Assembly: GCA_963804865.1 (NCBI GenBank)
Contig: CAWDSH010000042.1
Coordinates: forward strand, 372,001-436,000
Source: CAVVEQ01 sp963804865
GTDB taxonomy: Bacteria > Chloroflexota > Anaerolineae > Anaerolineales > Anaerolineaceae
Length of the DNA: 64,000 nt
Direction: 5' to 3'
Position 1 is the stretch's first letter. Each line of letters begins with the position of its first letter. A program made the translations under genes and the position numbers. This document shows positions 12,283-21,012 of this stretch, one piece after another. Below the pieces are notes generated by a model, which made no database searches, was not told where the DNA came from, and was given only the letters and a program-made list of their open reading frames with translations.

Positions 12283-13705
12283 TAGACTAATCTCTTTTGT
12301 TCAAAATACTCATGATCCTCTAAAATTTTGTCTTCTTCACGCCATTCAAAACCGAGAATTCTTAGTATCTCTTTACGCGCATTGGCTCTTTGATTCATCT
12401 TCGAATTTTGTTTTTCTACTTCCAGAAGTTTTGCAATTAATAGAAATGACATCTCATTTTCAACACAAATTCGTTTTAATGTAATCTTATTTTCTTTATT
12501 AAATTCAATATCATCCTCTTTTCGCAATTGGAGACTTTCTCCATAAACTTCAGAAAATATCATCGGTAATGAATCTTCCCAATCTTGTCTTTCACTTATC
12601 CAAATCCTTCTAATTTCTAATAATTCATCCCTTGAAATCAATTCAATAGTAGGGTCATGCAAATTCAAGCGTATCGTTTTTTCAGCATTCAATAATTGAG
12701 TTAATATATTTCTGCTGACATCAAATTTAAACGTCCTCGCAGCGAATTGCCCATCGCTTTTAATTATTACTCTTCCATCTCTTCCCCGTGTGTCGCGATA
12801 CTTTAATTTGTTCTCGGGGATACCAGTATCTGATAAATAATTCCTAATTTCGAGAAGTGGTTTCATCCACTCTTCACCGCTACTAACAAGCGATTCCATT
12901 GAGGTGTCTCGATTGGCAACTGTGCAAACCCAACATCCAAAACGACTACTCCCGCAAGTTGGTGTGGAATCATCAAAAACTAAAGGGCATTCCCCTGCAT
13001 TTGCATTCCGATATAGTTTATATAAGGCTTCATTATTTCCACCCCAAGGCGATTTATTATCTAATAAAAAACCCCATATATCTTCAGTTGAAAAATCTGA
13101 GACTGGTGCGTAAATATAAGCTCCAGATAATGATTTGTGTCGCCGTAGAATATGCCCATTTACTTGATAGGCATTCATTAATTGCATCCGAGTCGTACTT
13201 TCTGCTTTTCTCACCCCAAGCACCATAATCACTTCCCCATATTGAGACACCTTATCTTCAATGTATCTGTTCGTTGGTAGGATCTTCATTCTCTCTGTAC
13301 ACCAACGAAAACGCGTAGTGGGAGCTGGATATCCTTTACCGATTAGATTAACCCAAAAGCTTTCTTCAAGTTTAGGTGAGACAATTTCTGCATGAAAAGG
13401 CAATTTCTCAATCAATGCCTGAGCATTGATTAATTCGATGGATTTTTCAATTTGCTTAATGATTATTGGATTTTCAACCTTTGTATCTGAAGCAATAATA
13501 AAGACAGGTTTGATTAATTTTGATCTTTTTAGAGATGATAGAGCATTCCATACTAGCTGTACCACTGCAGTGGAATCTTTTCCCCGCTATATCCAATTAC
13601 CCATGGTTGAGGATATTCAAGATAGACCTTTCTGATTTCATCGTAGATATTCTCCAATGATCTAGTTTTGAAAACCGAAGGTTCATTTGAGATACCTAAA
13701 TCCAC
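12282..13705 (-). CDS. dndC: DNA phosphorothioation sulfurtransferase DndC (one frame break)
   Basis: DndC is the PAPS-reductase-like ATP-pyrophosphatase that activates the DNA backbone for sulfur insertion. The P-loop SGGKDST is restored if one G is added in GGGGAAAA at ~13582. Downstream are FRWCTERMKI, GVRKAESTTR, and the Cys cluster ECPL, TPTCG, GCWVC that binds the 4Fe-4S centre, plus TVANRDTSMESL. The start is GTG at 13705 with AGAGG five bases upstream, giving about 475 residues. It heads the dndC-dndD-dndE operon. No dndB lies beside it, and the cysteine desulfurase role (DndA) must come from elsewhere. Confidence 0.9.
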
Positions 13706-13906
13706 GTCAACCTCTTTTAAAAACTAAATAGAACTAAAATTCAACAATTATTATAATTGATTTTACTATTATATTTTTTATTGTGGCGGTTAACCATCAT
13801 TCTTGGTATTTATTTTGCTTCATGAGATGTTTAACTCGATATAAAGCTATATTTCATCTTCGTGAGGCGTTTTAAAGAAAGGTTAAAAATCAAAGCAATC
13901 TATTCC
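13706..13906. other. AT-rich intergenic edge of the Dnd island
   Basis: No gene is seen in these 200 bases. They should contain the promoter of dndC-dndD-dndE (minus strand). Composition returns to GC-rich at about 13900, where msrA begins. No direct repeat matching the left border was found by eye. Confidence 0.5.
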
Positions 13907-14476
13907 TTACTTCATCCTCTCCCCATACTTCTCCCTCAGCTTGCCCAGCTTGGGCGAGATGATCAGGCTGCAGTAGGGCTGGCCTTTGTTCTCGTTGTAG
14001 TAATTCATGTGGTAATCTTCGGCGGGGTAAAATTCGCCCAGCTTCTCCACCTGGGTCACGATCAGGTCGCGGTATTCGGGCTGCAGTTTGGCGATCATCT
14101 TCTCCGCCGCCGCCTGCTGCGCTGCGTCCGCGGCGAGCACGATCGAGCGGTACTGCGTCCCGCGGTCGTTGCCCTGCCGGTCCGGCGTGGTGGGATCGTG
14201 CGTGGCGAAGAAAACCTCCAGCAGCGCTTCGTAGGGGATCTGCGCCGGGTCGAATTCCACCTGGATCACCTCGGCGTGCCCGGTCAGGCCTGAGGAGACC
14301 GATTCATAGGATGGGCCGGTTTTGCCCACGCCGGATGAAGTTTCCGGCGTACCATAATTCTCGTTGCCGCCGGCGTAGCCGGGGGTCACGCTCTTCACGC
14401 CCTTCAGCCTCTGGAACACGGCCTCGGTGCACCAGAAGCACCCGCCGCCGAAAACAGCGATCTGTGTTTTATTCAT
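13907..14476 (-). CDS. msrA: Peptide-methionine (S)-S-oxide reductase MsrA
   Basis: MsrA repairs S-epimers of oxidised methionine. The catalytic motif GCFWC is at residues 12-16, followed by GYAGG, GHAEVIQVEFDP and DRQGNDRGTQYRS, all family hallmarks. At 189 residues it is full length. The start overlaps the end of msrB by 8 nt, so the two stereospecific reductases form a coupled pair transcribed msrB-msrA. Intact. Confidence 0.95.
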   Translation of the reverse strand: MNKTQIAVFGGGCFWCTEAVFQRLKGVKSVTPGYAGGNENYGTPETSSGVGKTGPSYESVSSGLTGHAEVIQVEFDPAQIPYEALLEVFFATHDPTTPDRQGNDRGTQYRSIVLAADAAQQAAAEKMIAKLQPEYRDLIVTQVEKLGEFYPAEDYHMNYYNENKGQPYCSLIISPKLGKLREKYGERMK

Positions 14477-14837
14477 TCTTTTTAGCCTCGAATTTCAGCG
14501 AAATGGAATTGACGCAGTGGCGCGTATTGAGCGGGGTGAAGCCCTCGCCCTCGAAGACGTGCCCCAAATGCGCGCCGCAGGCGGCGCAGGTGATCTCGGT
14601 GCGCGAGCCGTCCGCGTCGGTCGTGCGCGTCACCGCGCCGGGGATCTCCTGGTCGAAGCTCGGCCAGCCGCATCCTGAATGGAACTTGGCATCCGAAACA
14701 TACAGCGGCGCGTTGCAGCGCCGGCAGTGGTAGGTGCCCTCCAGGAAGAAATCGTCGTATTCACCGGTGCCCGGGCGCTCGGTGCCCTTATGCACGATGA
14801 CGCGCTCTTCCTCGGGGGTGAGCGGGTTGAGTTTCAT
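14469..14837 (-). CDS. msrB: Peptide-methionine (R)-S-oxide reductase MsrB
   Basis: MsrB reduces the R-epimer of methionine sulfoxide. Two zinc CxxC pairs are visible (CRRC and CAAC), along with the family block FHSGCGWPSFD and the catalytic cysteine in NTRHCVNSISL. At 122 residues it is complete. It is upstream of msrA and overlaps it. Start ATG 14837 follows a GAGGT element. Confidence 0.95.
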   Translation of the reverse strand: MKLNPLTPEEERVIVHKGTERPGTGEYDDFFLEGTYHCRRCNAPLYVSDAKFHSGCGWPSFDQEIPGAVTRTTDADGSRTEITCAACGAHLGHVFEGEGFTPLNTRHCVNSISLKFEAKKNE

Positions 14838-14927
14838 GGTGACCTCGTTTCTGAATCATGATTATAAGGAGGGTACACGAGGAGATGAAATTCTTGTCGA
14901 ATGTTTTTCTGCAGGGGCACCAAGAAT

Positions 14928-14960
14928 AAAAAAACCTCCCTGCTGATTGCAGCGGAGGTT
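14928..14960 (-). terminator. Rho-independent terminator
   Basis: On the minus strand AACCTCCGCTGCAAT pairs with GCAGGGAGGTT and is followed by a T-run. It ends the small membrane protein gene at 14972-15338. Confidence 0.8.
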
Positions 14961-14971
14961 CTCGAGATTTT

Positions 14972-15338
14972 TTATTGCGCGAACATGCCTGGAATGGCGA
15001 TGCAGAGCACGAGGATCACCCCCAGGTTGATCAGCATCCCGGCAATGGCAACAGCGCGCTTTTTTGAACTGCGCGCGAGGAATCCGAGGATCAATGCCCG
15101 CGAAGGGGAACAGCAGCGATAAATTTAGCAGGAAACTGAAAATGGTGAAAAAGAATCCGGTCATCCCTGTAGGATTGACCGGCGAGCCGAGCCAGCGCTC
15201 ACCCAGCCAGAGCAGCGCGGTGATCATCCCCAGGACCAGGGATACGATCGCAAGCGGGCTTCTATCTTTTTTTCAGTCCGCATCCATCCGGTGTCAGAAG
15301 ATCAGGCACCGGATATTTAGCTCGTTCTCTTCTGCCAT
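14972..15338 (-). CDS. Small multi-helix membrane protein (frame breaks)
   Basis: Bridging the frames gives a protein of about 120 residues: MAEENELNIR, then DRSPLAIVSLVLGMITALL (helix 1), FFFTIFSFLLNLSLLFPFAG (helix 2), ILGFLARSSKKRAVAIAGM, and LINLGVILVLCIAIPGMFAQ (helix 3). The start ATG 15338 has GGAGGG upstream. The pattern of a small protein with an LGFLARSSKKR-type loop resembles DUF4190-like membrane proteins, but the assignment is weak. A terminator follows directly. Confidence 0.5.
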
Positions 15339-15402
15339 GTTTCCCTCCAGGTTCATCATACGGTTTTCGCGAAAGGAATGCAATCCTCTTCCACCCGGAA
15401 AT

Positions 15403-15433
15403 AAAAACCCCCTGCCTTTTGGGGCAGGAGGTT
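15403..15433 (-). terminator. Rho-independent terminator
   Basis: CCTCCTGCCCC and GGCAGGGGG form a stem on the minus strand, followed by TTTTTAT. It serves the 56-residue gene at 15459-15629. Confidence 0.8.
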
Positions 15434-15458
15434 CTTTTGGTCATTTCTGGTAAGTGGC

Positions 15459-15629
15459 TTAGAGGCCTTTTACAAAAACAGCCACCAGCATCAGCGCAGC
15501 GGCGAAGAACGCCAGCCAGAAGGCATACGGTGCCGCGAAGGCAAGTACGCCCAGGTGTCCGAGCAAGCCGAGGGCTGCGAGGACCACTGCGACCCAGAAG
15601 GTTACGACCTTGGGGGGTGTGAGTTTCAT
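15459..15629 (-). CDS. MKLTPPK small membrane protein A (56 aa)
   Basis: A 56-residue hydrophobic protein beginning MKLTPPKVVTFWVAVVLAAL and ending AVFVKGL, with two predicted helices. It is a tandem paralogue of 15849-16016, sharing the MKLTPPK start, the GLLG.LGV core, the AFWL motif and the VKGL end. Each has its own ribosome site (GGAGG) after a shared TTTCACGGA leader and its own terminator, so each is its own transcript. No function is known. Confidence 0.7.
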   Translation of the reverse strand: MKLTPPKVVTFWVAVVLAALGLLGHLGVLAFAAPYAFWLAFFAAALMLVAVFVKGL

Positions 15630-15790
15630 TTTTTCCTCCGTGAAAGATTAATTAGACATGAAATATCCATGTCTAAACAAGTACAACACCACGATCACCG
15701 GGATAGTTACTGTGAATTATCCTGAGCCAAATCTGGAACCAATCTGCGCGTCCTGGCAATTCCGTCCCCCGCGCCAGCAATCAACGGCAT

Positions 15791-15823
15791 AAAAAAACCT
15801 CCTGTCAGGAATGACAGGAGGCT
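15791..15823 (-). terminator. Rho-independent terminator
   Basis: CCTCCTGTCATTCCTGACAGGAGG hairpin on the minus strand followed by seven T; it ends the gene at 15849-16016. Confidence 0.85.
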
Positions 15824-15848
15824 CTTCGGAATAATTCCCGCGATCGGC

Positions 15849-16016
15849 TTACAGGCCTTTGACGAGCAGTGCCACGACGAGCAGGGCGCCGCCAGCCAGG
15901 ACCAGCCAGAAGGCGAACGGCGCGAGGAACGCGACGCCGACCTGTCCGAGCAGGCCGAGTACCATCAGGGCTAATGAGATCCAGAACGTGATCTGCTTTG
16001 GGGGGGTTAGTTTCAT
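15849..16016 (-). CDS. MKLTPPK small membrane protein B (55 aa)
   Basis: A paralogue of the 56-residue gene just downstream. It starts MKLTPPKQITFWISLAL and ends ALLVKGL, with two hydrophobic helices. ATG 16016 is preferred over a longer start at 16046 because the paralogue starts at the same motif and GGAGAG lies just upstream. Function unknown. Confidence 0.7.
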   Translation of the reverse strand: MKLTPPKQITFWISLALMVLGLLGQVGVAFLAPFAFWLVLAGGALLVVALLVKGL

Positions 16017-16157
16017 TTTATCTCTCCGTGAAAGTTGATTTGACATGAAAAATTCATATCTAAGAAATTATAACACGAAAATAACCAGGAAAATACTGAC
16101 ATCTATCTTAATCAAATTTTAATGCAGAGTGCCCCAATTGAATTATTCAAACCATAA

Positions 16158-16189
16158 CAAAAAGGGCGACCAAGTACTCGGGTCGCCCC
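16158..16189 (-). terminator. Rho-independent terminator of metK
   Basis: GGGGCGACCCGAG pairs with TTGGTCGCCC on the minus strand, followed by a T-run. It lies about 120 nt past the metK stop. Confidence 0.7.
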
Positions 16190-16306
16190 TACTCAATAGA
16201 AATATTTCTTTGCGGAACTTACCGGTCTATGGTCACCATATCTGTAGGTGCGGATGCCACCTCAGATGGACTTTGGAGCACCGTTCTTAAGTGCTTCGGT
16301 AAATAT

Positions 16307-17519
16307 CTAAACTCCCACCGCCGACTTGAGATCATCCACCTTGTTGGTCTTCTCCCAGGTCAGGTCCAGGTCGTCGCGGCCGAAATGCCCGTAGGCCGCC
16401 GTCTGGCGGTAGATCGGGCGGCGCAGGTTCAGGTCGCGGATGATCGCGCCCGGGCGCAGGTCGAAGACTTGCGCGATGGCTTTAACGATCTTGTCATCGT
16501 CCACCTTGCCCGTGCCGAAGGTCTCCACGTTGATGCTCAAGGGATGCGCCACGCCGATGGCGTAAGCCAGCTGCAGCTCGCAGCGCGAGGCCAGCCCGGC
16601 AGCCACCACGTTCTTCGCCACCCAGCGCGCGGCGTAGGCAGCCGAGCGGTCCACCTTCGTCGGGTCCTTGCCCGAGAAAGCGCCGCCGCCGTGGCGTCCC
16701 ATGCCGCCGTAGGTATCCACGATGATCTTGCGCCCGGTGACTCCCGCATCGCCCATCGGTCCGCCGATCACGAAGCGCCCCGTGGGGTTCACGAAAACTT
16801 TCAGCTTGTCATCGCGCAGCTCCTCCGGGATGATCGGCGAGATGATGCTTTCCATCACGCCTTCCTCGATCTCGGAATGGGAGACCTCCGGTGAATGCTG
16901 CGTGCTGATCAGCACGGTATCCACCCGCTTGGGCTTGTCCCTTGTGGTATTCGATCGTCACCTGCGATTTGCCGTCGGGGCGCAGCCAGGGCAGGGTGCC
17001 CGCGCGGCGCGCCACCGCCAGCTGGCGGGTGAGCTTGTGCGCGTAGTAGATGGGCATCGGCATCAGCGTGGGCGTCTCGTCGCAGGCGTAGCCGAACATC
17101 ATCCCCTGGTCGCCGGCGCCGATCTTCTCGATCAGCTCCTCGGTCATCTCGCCGGCCTTGGCTTCCATCGCGTTGTCCACGCCCAGGGCGATATCCCCGG
17201 ACTGGTTGGCGATCGCCACCTGCACCGCGCAGGTGTTGCCGTCGAAGCCCTTCTCGGAGCTGTCGTAGCCGATATCATTGACCACGCGGCGCACCAGCCG
17301 GTCGAAATCGACGAAGGCGTGCGTGGTGATCTCGCCCAGCACCATCACGAAACCGGTCTTGGTCGCCGTTTCGCAGGCCACGCGCGAGCTGGGATCCTGC
17401 TCGATGCAGGCATCCAGCACGGCATCGCTCACCTGGTCGCAGATCTTGTCCGGGTGACCTTCGGTGACCGATTCCGAGGTGAAGAGGTATTTTTCTGAAC
17501 GCATGAAAGTGTTTGTCAT
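16307..17519 (-). CDS. metK: S-adenosylmethionine synthetase (one frame break)
   Basis: MetK makes SAM from methionine and ATP. The N-terminal part has GHPDKICDQVSDAVLD, GEITTHAFVDF and GAGDQGMMFGYACDE. The C-terminal part, in a second frame, has VNPTGRFVIGGPMGDAG, GRKIIVDTYGG, and the P-loop-like GGGAFSGKDPTKVDRS. The frame changes near 16925-16940 (…EYHKGQ / RVDTVLIS). The joined length of about 404 residues is normal. Because MetK is usually single-copy and essential, the break is most likely a sequence error. It is controlled by the SAM-I riboswitch upstream. Confidence 0.93.
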
Positions 17520-17535
17520 TGATCTCCTTCGCTAT

Positions 17536-17704
17536 AAAAAAGATTGCCCCATCCTGAGCGAGGGGCAATCTTCACGGTTGTGTTGTGCTGCCCTCTCATC
17601 TTCCAGATGTCCACTGCCGGATTTGGCACCTTGGGGGAATGTATTATCCCTCAGGTTGTCGAGGCTTCATCGGGCCGGTCCCTCCGCCTCTCTGGATAAG
17701 AGCG
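17536..17704 (-). promoter_or_regulatory. SAM-I (S-box) riboswitch with terminator, upstream of metK
   Basis: On the minus strand the aptamer runs from CTCTTATCCAGAGAGG (17704) through GGAGGGACCGGCCCGATGAA, CCTCGACAACC and GGTGCCAAATCCGGCAG to AGATGAGAGG (~17595), the canonical S-box core. The expression platform is the hairpin GATTGCCCC..GGGGCAATC with a T-run at 17573-17536, just before metK. High SAM should favour the terminator and shut metK down. Confidence 0.95.
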
Positions 17705-17736
17705 CCTTTGTGGGGCTATTGAATTGACGGGGATGG

Positions 17737-17765
17737 TTATAACACAGGCTTTTTATCTTGTCAAA
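17737..17765 (-). promoter_or_regulatory. metK promoter
   Basis: TTGACA (17765-17760), a 17-nt spacer and TATAAC (17742-17737) on the minus strand, about 30 nt before the riboswitch aptamer. Confidence 0.75.
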
Positions 17766-17837
17766 CAGCAGGGTGAAATCCATCGCGGGTTGCTGGGGTT
17801 ATCACATATGAGGGGTGGGGAAAGGTGAAAGTGGACG

Positions 17838-18431
17838 ATGGTGGAGCTCGTCGCGATCTTTTTCTCGTATCTATTGGGCTCGTTCCCGACCGCCCTGGTC
17901 GTTTCGCGCCGCATGGTTGGCGTCGATATCCGCACCCTGGGGGATGGCAACATGGGGGCGCGCAACACCTTCCGCACGCTGGGCATGCTGCCGGGGACGA
18001 TCGTCGCGCTGGGGGACTCACTCAAGGGCATCATTGCTGTTCTTTTTGCCCAGCGACTGGGGCTGGACCCGCTCTGGCAGTGCGCTGCCGGTGGAGCAGC
18101 CATCGCCGGGCATGATTTTCCCATTTTTGCTGATTTCAAAGGCGGGCAGGGATTTGCCGTCACCATGGGTACCCTGTTCGTGCTCTTCCCTGAACAGGCT
18201 GCGCCGGGGTTGCTGCTTTACGGCATGCTGTACCTGGTGACGCGCAATTCCGATCTGGGTGCCGGGACAGGCTGCGCGGCGATGCTCTGGCTGCTCTGGC
18301 GGACGGGTCAACCGGTGGTTTTCATGGTCTACATGGTCACCGCGCTGCTCTTCATCCCGGTTAAAAAAGCACTGGATGCGCACCGCATCCAGTCGGTTGA
18401 AACCTTACAGCACCGGCATAATCATCCCTGA
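17838..18431 (+). CDS. plsY: Acyl-phosphate:glycerol-3-phosphate acyltransferase PlsY
   Basis: PlsY is the membrane enzyme that makes lysophosphatidate from acyl-phosphate. The three cytoplasmic motifs are visible: LGSFPTALVVSR, the glycine-rich GDGNMGARNTFRTLG, and GHDFPIFADFKGGQGFA. There are about five membrane helices. At 197 residues it is complete. It sits alone between metK (divergent) and rnz (convergent). Confidence 0.93.
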   Translation: MVELVAIFFSYLLGSFPTALVVSRRMVGVDIRTLGDGNMGARNTFRTLGMLPGTIVALGDSLKGIIAVLFAQRLGLDPLWQCAAGGAAIAGHDFPIFADFKGGQGFAVTMGTLFVLFPEQAAPGLLLYGMLYLVTRNSDLGAGTGCAAMLWLLWRTGQPVVFMVYMVTALLFIPVKKALDAHRIQSVETLQHRHNHP

Positions 18432-18437
18432 TCTAGA

Positions 18438-19355
18438 TCAGCCGTGCTTCACCTGGAACTGGTCCAGGTCGTGCGCCAGCACGGCCTCCGGGAACACCGA
18501 TTGTGCCTCGGCGGTGATCTCCTTGTCGCGGTAGCGCCGCGAGACGTGCGTTAAAAAGAGCTTCTTTACACCGGCTTTAATTGCCAGCTCGCCCGCCTGG
18601 CGCGCGGTGAGATGCGAAAACTGCTTCGCCATCTCGGCTTCCTCATCCAGGTAAGTGGCTTCGATCACCAGCCCGTCGGCGTCCTTGCAGACCTCCTGAA
18701 GGCGGTCGGTTTCACCGGTATCGCCCACCACCACCAGGCGCGTGCCGGGGCGGTATTCGCCCAGCACCTCTTCCGGCTTGACCTCGCGGCCGTCCGGCAG
18801 CGTCACTGCTTTACCGCTGACCAGGTCGCGCCGCCAGGGTCCCTGCGGGATCTGCAATGCTTCGGCTTTTTCAGCCAGGAATGGGCGCCGTCCTTCCTCT
18901 TCGAATAGAAAACCGAAGCAATCGGGTCCGCGGTGCTGCACCGGGAAAGCGGTGATGGTGAAATCCTCACCCTTGAAGAACGTCCCAGGTTTCACCGGTA
19001 TCAGGTCCACTGGCATGGGCGGCGTCACGCCGCGCAGTACCACCCCGAAGAGCAGGTCGCTGATACGATCGAGCGCAGCCTTGCCGCCGTAGATCTCCAT
19101 CTTGTCCATGGCTTCCCAGCGCAGGTAGGTGGAGAGCAGCCCAGCCAGCCCCAGGATGTGATCCAGGTGACCGTGCGTGATCAGCACTCGGTTGAGCCGC
19201 TTGAAGCCGATCCCCGAATGCAGGATCTGGCGCTGCGTGCCCTCGCCGCAATCCACCAGGAAGCGGTATTCGTCGTGCATCACCACCAATGCGGGCAGGT
19301 TGCGCCGGGCGGATGGGGCGGATGCCGATGTGCCGAGGAAAACGATTTCAAACAA
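18438..19355 (-). CDS. rnz: Ribonuclease Z
   Basis: The metallo-beta-lactamase-fold endonuclease that matures tRNA 3' ends. The start FEIVFLGTSASAPS, the metal motif THGHLDH, VVVGDTG, and the C-terminal FLTHVSRRY are typical of RNase Z. It is 305 residues long. The most likely start is TTG at 19355, and its ribosome site is weak. It converges with plsY, the ends being 6 nt apart. Confidence 0.92.
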   Translation of the reverse strand: MFEIVFLGTSASAPSARRNLPALVVMHDEYRFLVDCGEGTQRQILHSGIGFKRLNRVLITHGHLDHILGLAGLLSTYLRWEAMDKMEIYGGKAALDRISDLLFGVVLRGVTPPMPVDLIPVKPGTFFKGEDFTITAFPVQHRGPDCFGFLFEEEGRRPFLAEKAEALQIPQGPWRRDLVSGKAVTLPDGREVKPEEVLGEYRPGTRLVVVGDTGETDRLQEVCKDADGLVIEATYLDEEAEMAKQFSHLTARQAGELAIKAGVKKLFLTHVSRRYRDKEITAEAQSVFPEAVLAHDLDQFQVKHG

Positions 19356-19519
19356 GGTTGGGGGGATCCTTTAAGCGAATGTGGATGAATTTTACCCCAT
19401 TATGCACTTGCGGGTATCCGCAAAACTTCCCAGCCTCCTGGTGGATGCCTTTCCAGCCGAAACTGGCACTGATATTGCATGGTTTTAAAGGACATTTTTC
19501 TATCGGGAAGGAGCTAGCC

Positions 19520-20008
19520 ATGGAAATCGAAGTCGTTCTGATCAAGAAACCGGATGATATCAACTTCATTCTCGGGCAAACGCACTTCATCAAGACCGTC
19601 GAGGACATGCACGAAGCCTTGGTGAGCGCCGTGCCGGGGATCAAGTTCGGGCTGGCTTTCTGCGAGGCTTCCGGCAAGCGCCTGGTGCGCTGGTCGGGCA
19701 CCGATGACGCCATGATCAAGCTTGCCATCAAGCACGCCATGGCCATCAGCGCCGGTCACTGCTTCATCCTTTTCCTGGGCGAAGGCTTTTTCCCGATCAA
19801 TGTACTGAATACCGTGAAATCCCTGCACGAGGTCTGCCGCGTCTTCTGCGCCACGTCCAATCCCACCGAGGTCATCGTGGCTGAAACGGCGCAGGGCAGG
19901 GGCATTCTTGGCGTCGTGGACGGCGAGAAGCCGAAGGGCGTCGAGGGCGATGAGGATATTGCCTGGCGCAAGGGATTTCTCCGCAAGATTGGTTATAAAG
20001 CCGCTTAA
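19520..20008 (+). CDS. Adenosine-specific kinase (DUF355 family)
   Basis: A 162-residue protein of the small family that binds adenosine and is annotated as adenosine-specific kinase, found in archaea and some thermophilic or anaerobic bacteria. Typical blocks are IGIKFGLAFCEASGKRLVR-like, SAGHCFILFLGEGFFPINVLN, and the C-terminal GRGILGVVDG. The ATG at 19520 follows GGGAAGGAG. Its biological role is poorly established. Intact. Confidence 0.85.
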   Translation: MEIEVVLIKKPDDINFILGQTHFIKTVEDMHEALVSAVPGIKFGLAFCEASGKRLVRWSGTDDAMIKLAIKHAMAISAGHCFILFLGEGFFPINVLNTVKSLHEVCRVFCATSNPTEVIVAETAQGRGILGVVDGEKPKGVEGDEDIAWRKGFLRKIGYKAA

Positions 20009-20026
20009 TCCTGGAGGTGCAGCTTG

Positions 20027-20943
20027 ATGAAACGAATTCTTCCCATACTAATACTGACAGCCCTGCTGGCTGCCGGATGCCAGTCGCCCAGCGCGTCGGA
20101 TACCGACGTGCAGACTCGCGTGGCAGCCATTCTGACCGACATCCCGACCTACACGGCCATGCCGCCCACGGTCACTGCCACCGTCCGCCTGCCAACCGTG
20201 GCGCTCCCGACTCCCACCGAGGAGCCCACCGAGAACTCCCACCGCGGAGCCGGTGCTCGAGACAGCCACCAACACACCCGAGCCGGGAGTCACGTTCACC
20301 CCGGCACTCCCCACCAACACCCTGCTGCCTTCGCCCACCTCACCGGCGGGTGATCCGCGCGCCGCGCTCGGTAATCCCACCTGGAAAGATCCGCATGGAT
20401 AACGGTAATTACTGGCCGGTTGGAGCCGATGAATTCACCAGCCTCACGGTCTCGGGCGGCGAAATGACCTTCACCGCGCTTTCCACCACCAACGGCTGGC
20501 GCCTGGCGAGCACGCCTGCATTGACGAATTTCTATCTTGAATTCTCAGGGCGCATGACCAACTGCAAGGATTTCGACAGCATGGGCCTGATCTTCCGCGT
20601 TCCGAATCTGAATGAAGCCAATCGCGGTTACCTCTTCGGCGTCACCTGCGACGGGAAGTATTATCTCAAAGCCTGGGACGGCATCGCCTTCCCCGAACCG
20701 ACCATGACCCAGCTCGTCTTCCCGCACAGCAGCAATGCCATCGTCAAGGGAGCCGACCGTACCAATCGCATCGGCGTCATGGTAGCGGGCACCAGCCTGA
20801 AGCTCTACGTGAATGGCGTCCAGGTCCATGAGATCGTTGATGAAACATACAACAAGGGCTATTTCGGCATTTTCATCAATCCGGATAAGACATCCAACCT
20901 GACTGCCAAGATCGACGAGGTCAGCTACTGGCAGCAGCGCTAG
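20027..20943 (+). CDS. Lipoprotein with Thr/Pro linker and LamG/DUF1080-like sandwich domain (frame breaks)
   Basis: The start MKRILPILILTALLAAGCQSP is a lipoprotein signal with lipobox LAAGC. A Thr/Pro-rich linker follows (frame change near 20235), then after a second change near 20393 an all-beta C-terminal domain: WPVGADEFTSLTVSGGEM, NFYLEFSGRM, GYLFGVTCDGKYYLKAWDG, LYVNGVQVHEI and GYFGIFINPD. This order of strands is like laminin-G/DUF1080 jelly-roll domains, which often bind carbohydrate. It is exposed outside the membrane. An SD (GGAGG) lies at 20013-20017. Confidence 0.7.
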
Positions 20944-20963
20944 TTCTACTTAATCAATAAAAA

Positions 20964-20998
20964 GAAATCCGAAAGGTGACCACCTTCCGGATTTTTTC
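20964..20998 (+). terminator. Rho-independent terminator
   Basis: AAATCCGAAAGGTG..CACCTTCCGGATTTTTT forms a stem with a T-run downstream of the lipoprotein gene; it can also act for the convergent gene at 21013. Confidence 0.8.
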
Positions 20999-21012
20999 TT
21001 AAATATTTGATG

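Noticed and set aside
15000..15022. Third copy of the 35-bp repeat (AGGATCACCCCCAG)
   Set aside because: Only the first ~14 bases match, and they lie inside a coding sequence, so this is a chance match.
18375..18400. Hairpin GGATGCGCACCGCATCC near the end of plsY as a terminator
   Set aside because: It lies inside the plsY coding sequence and has no T-run.
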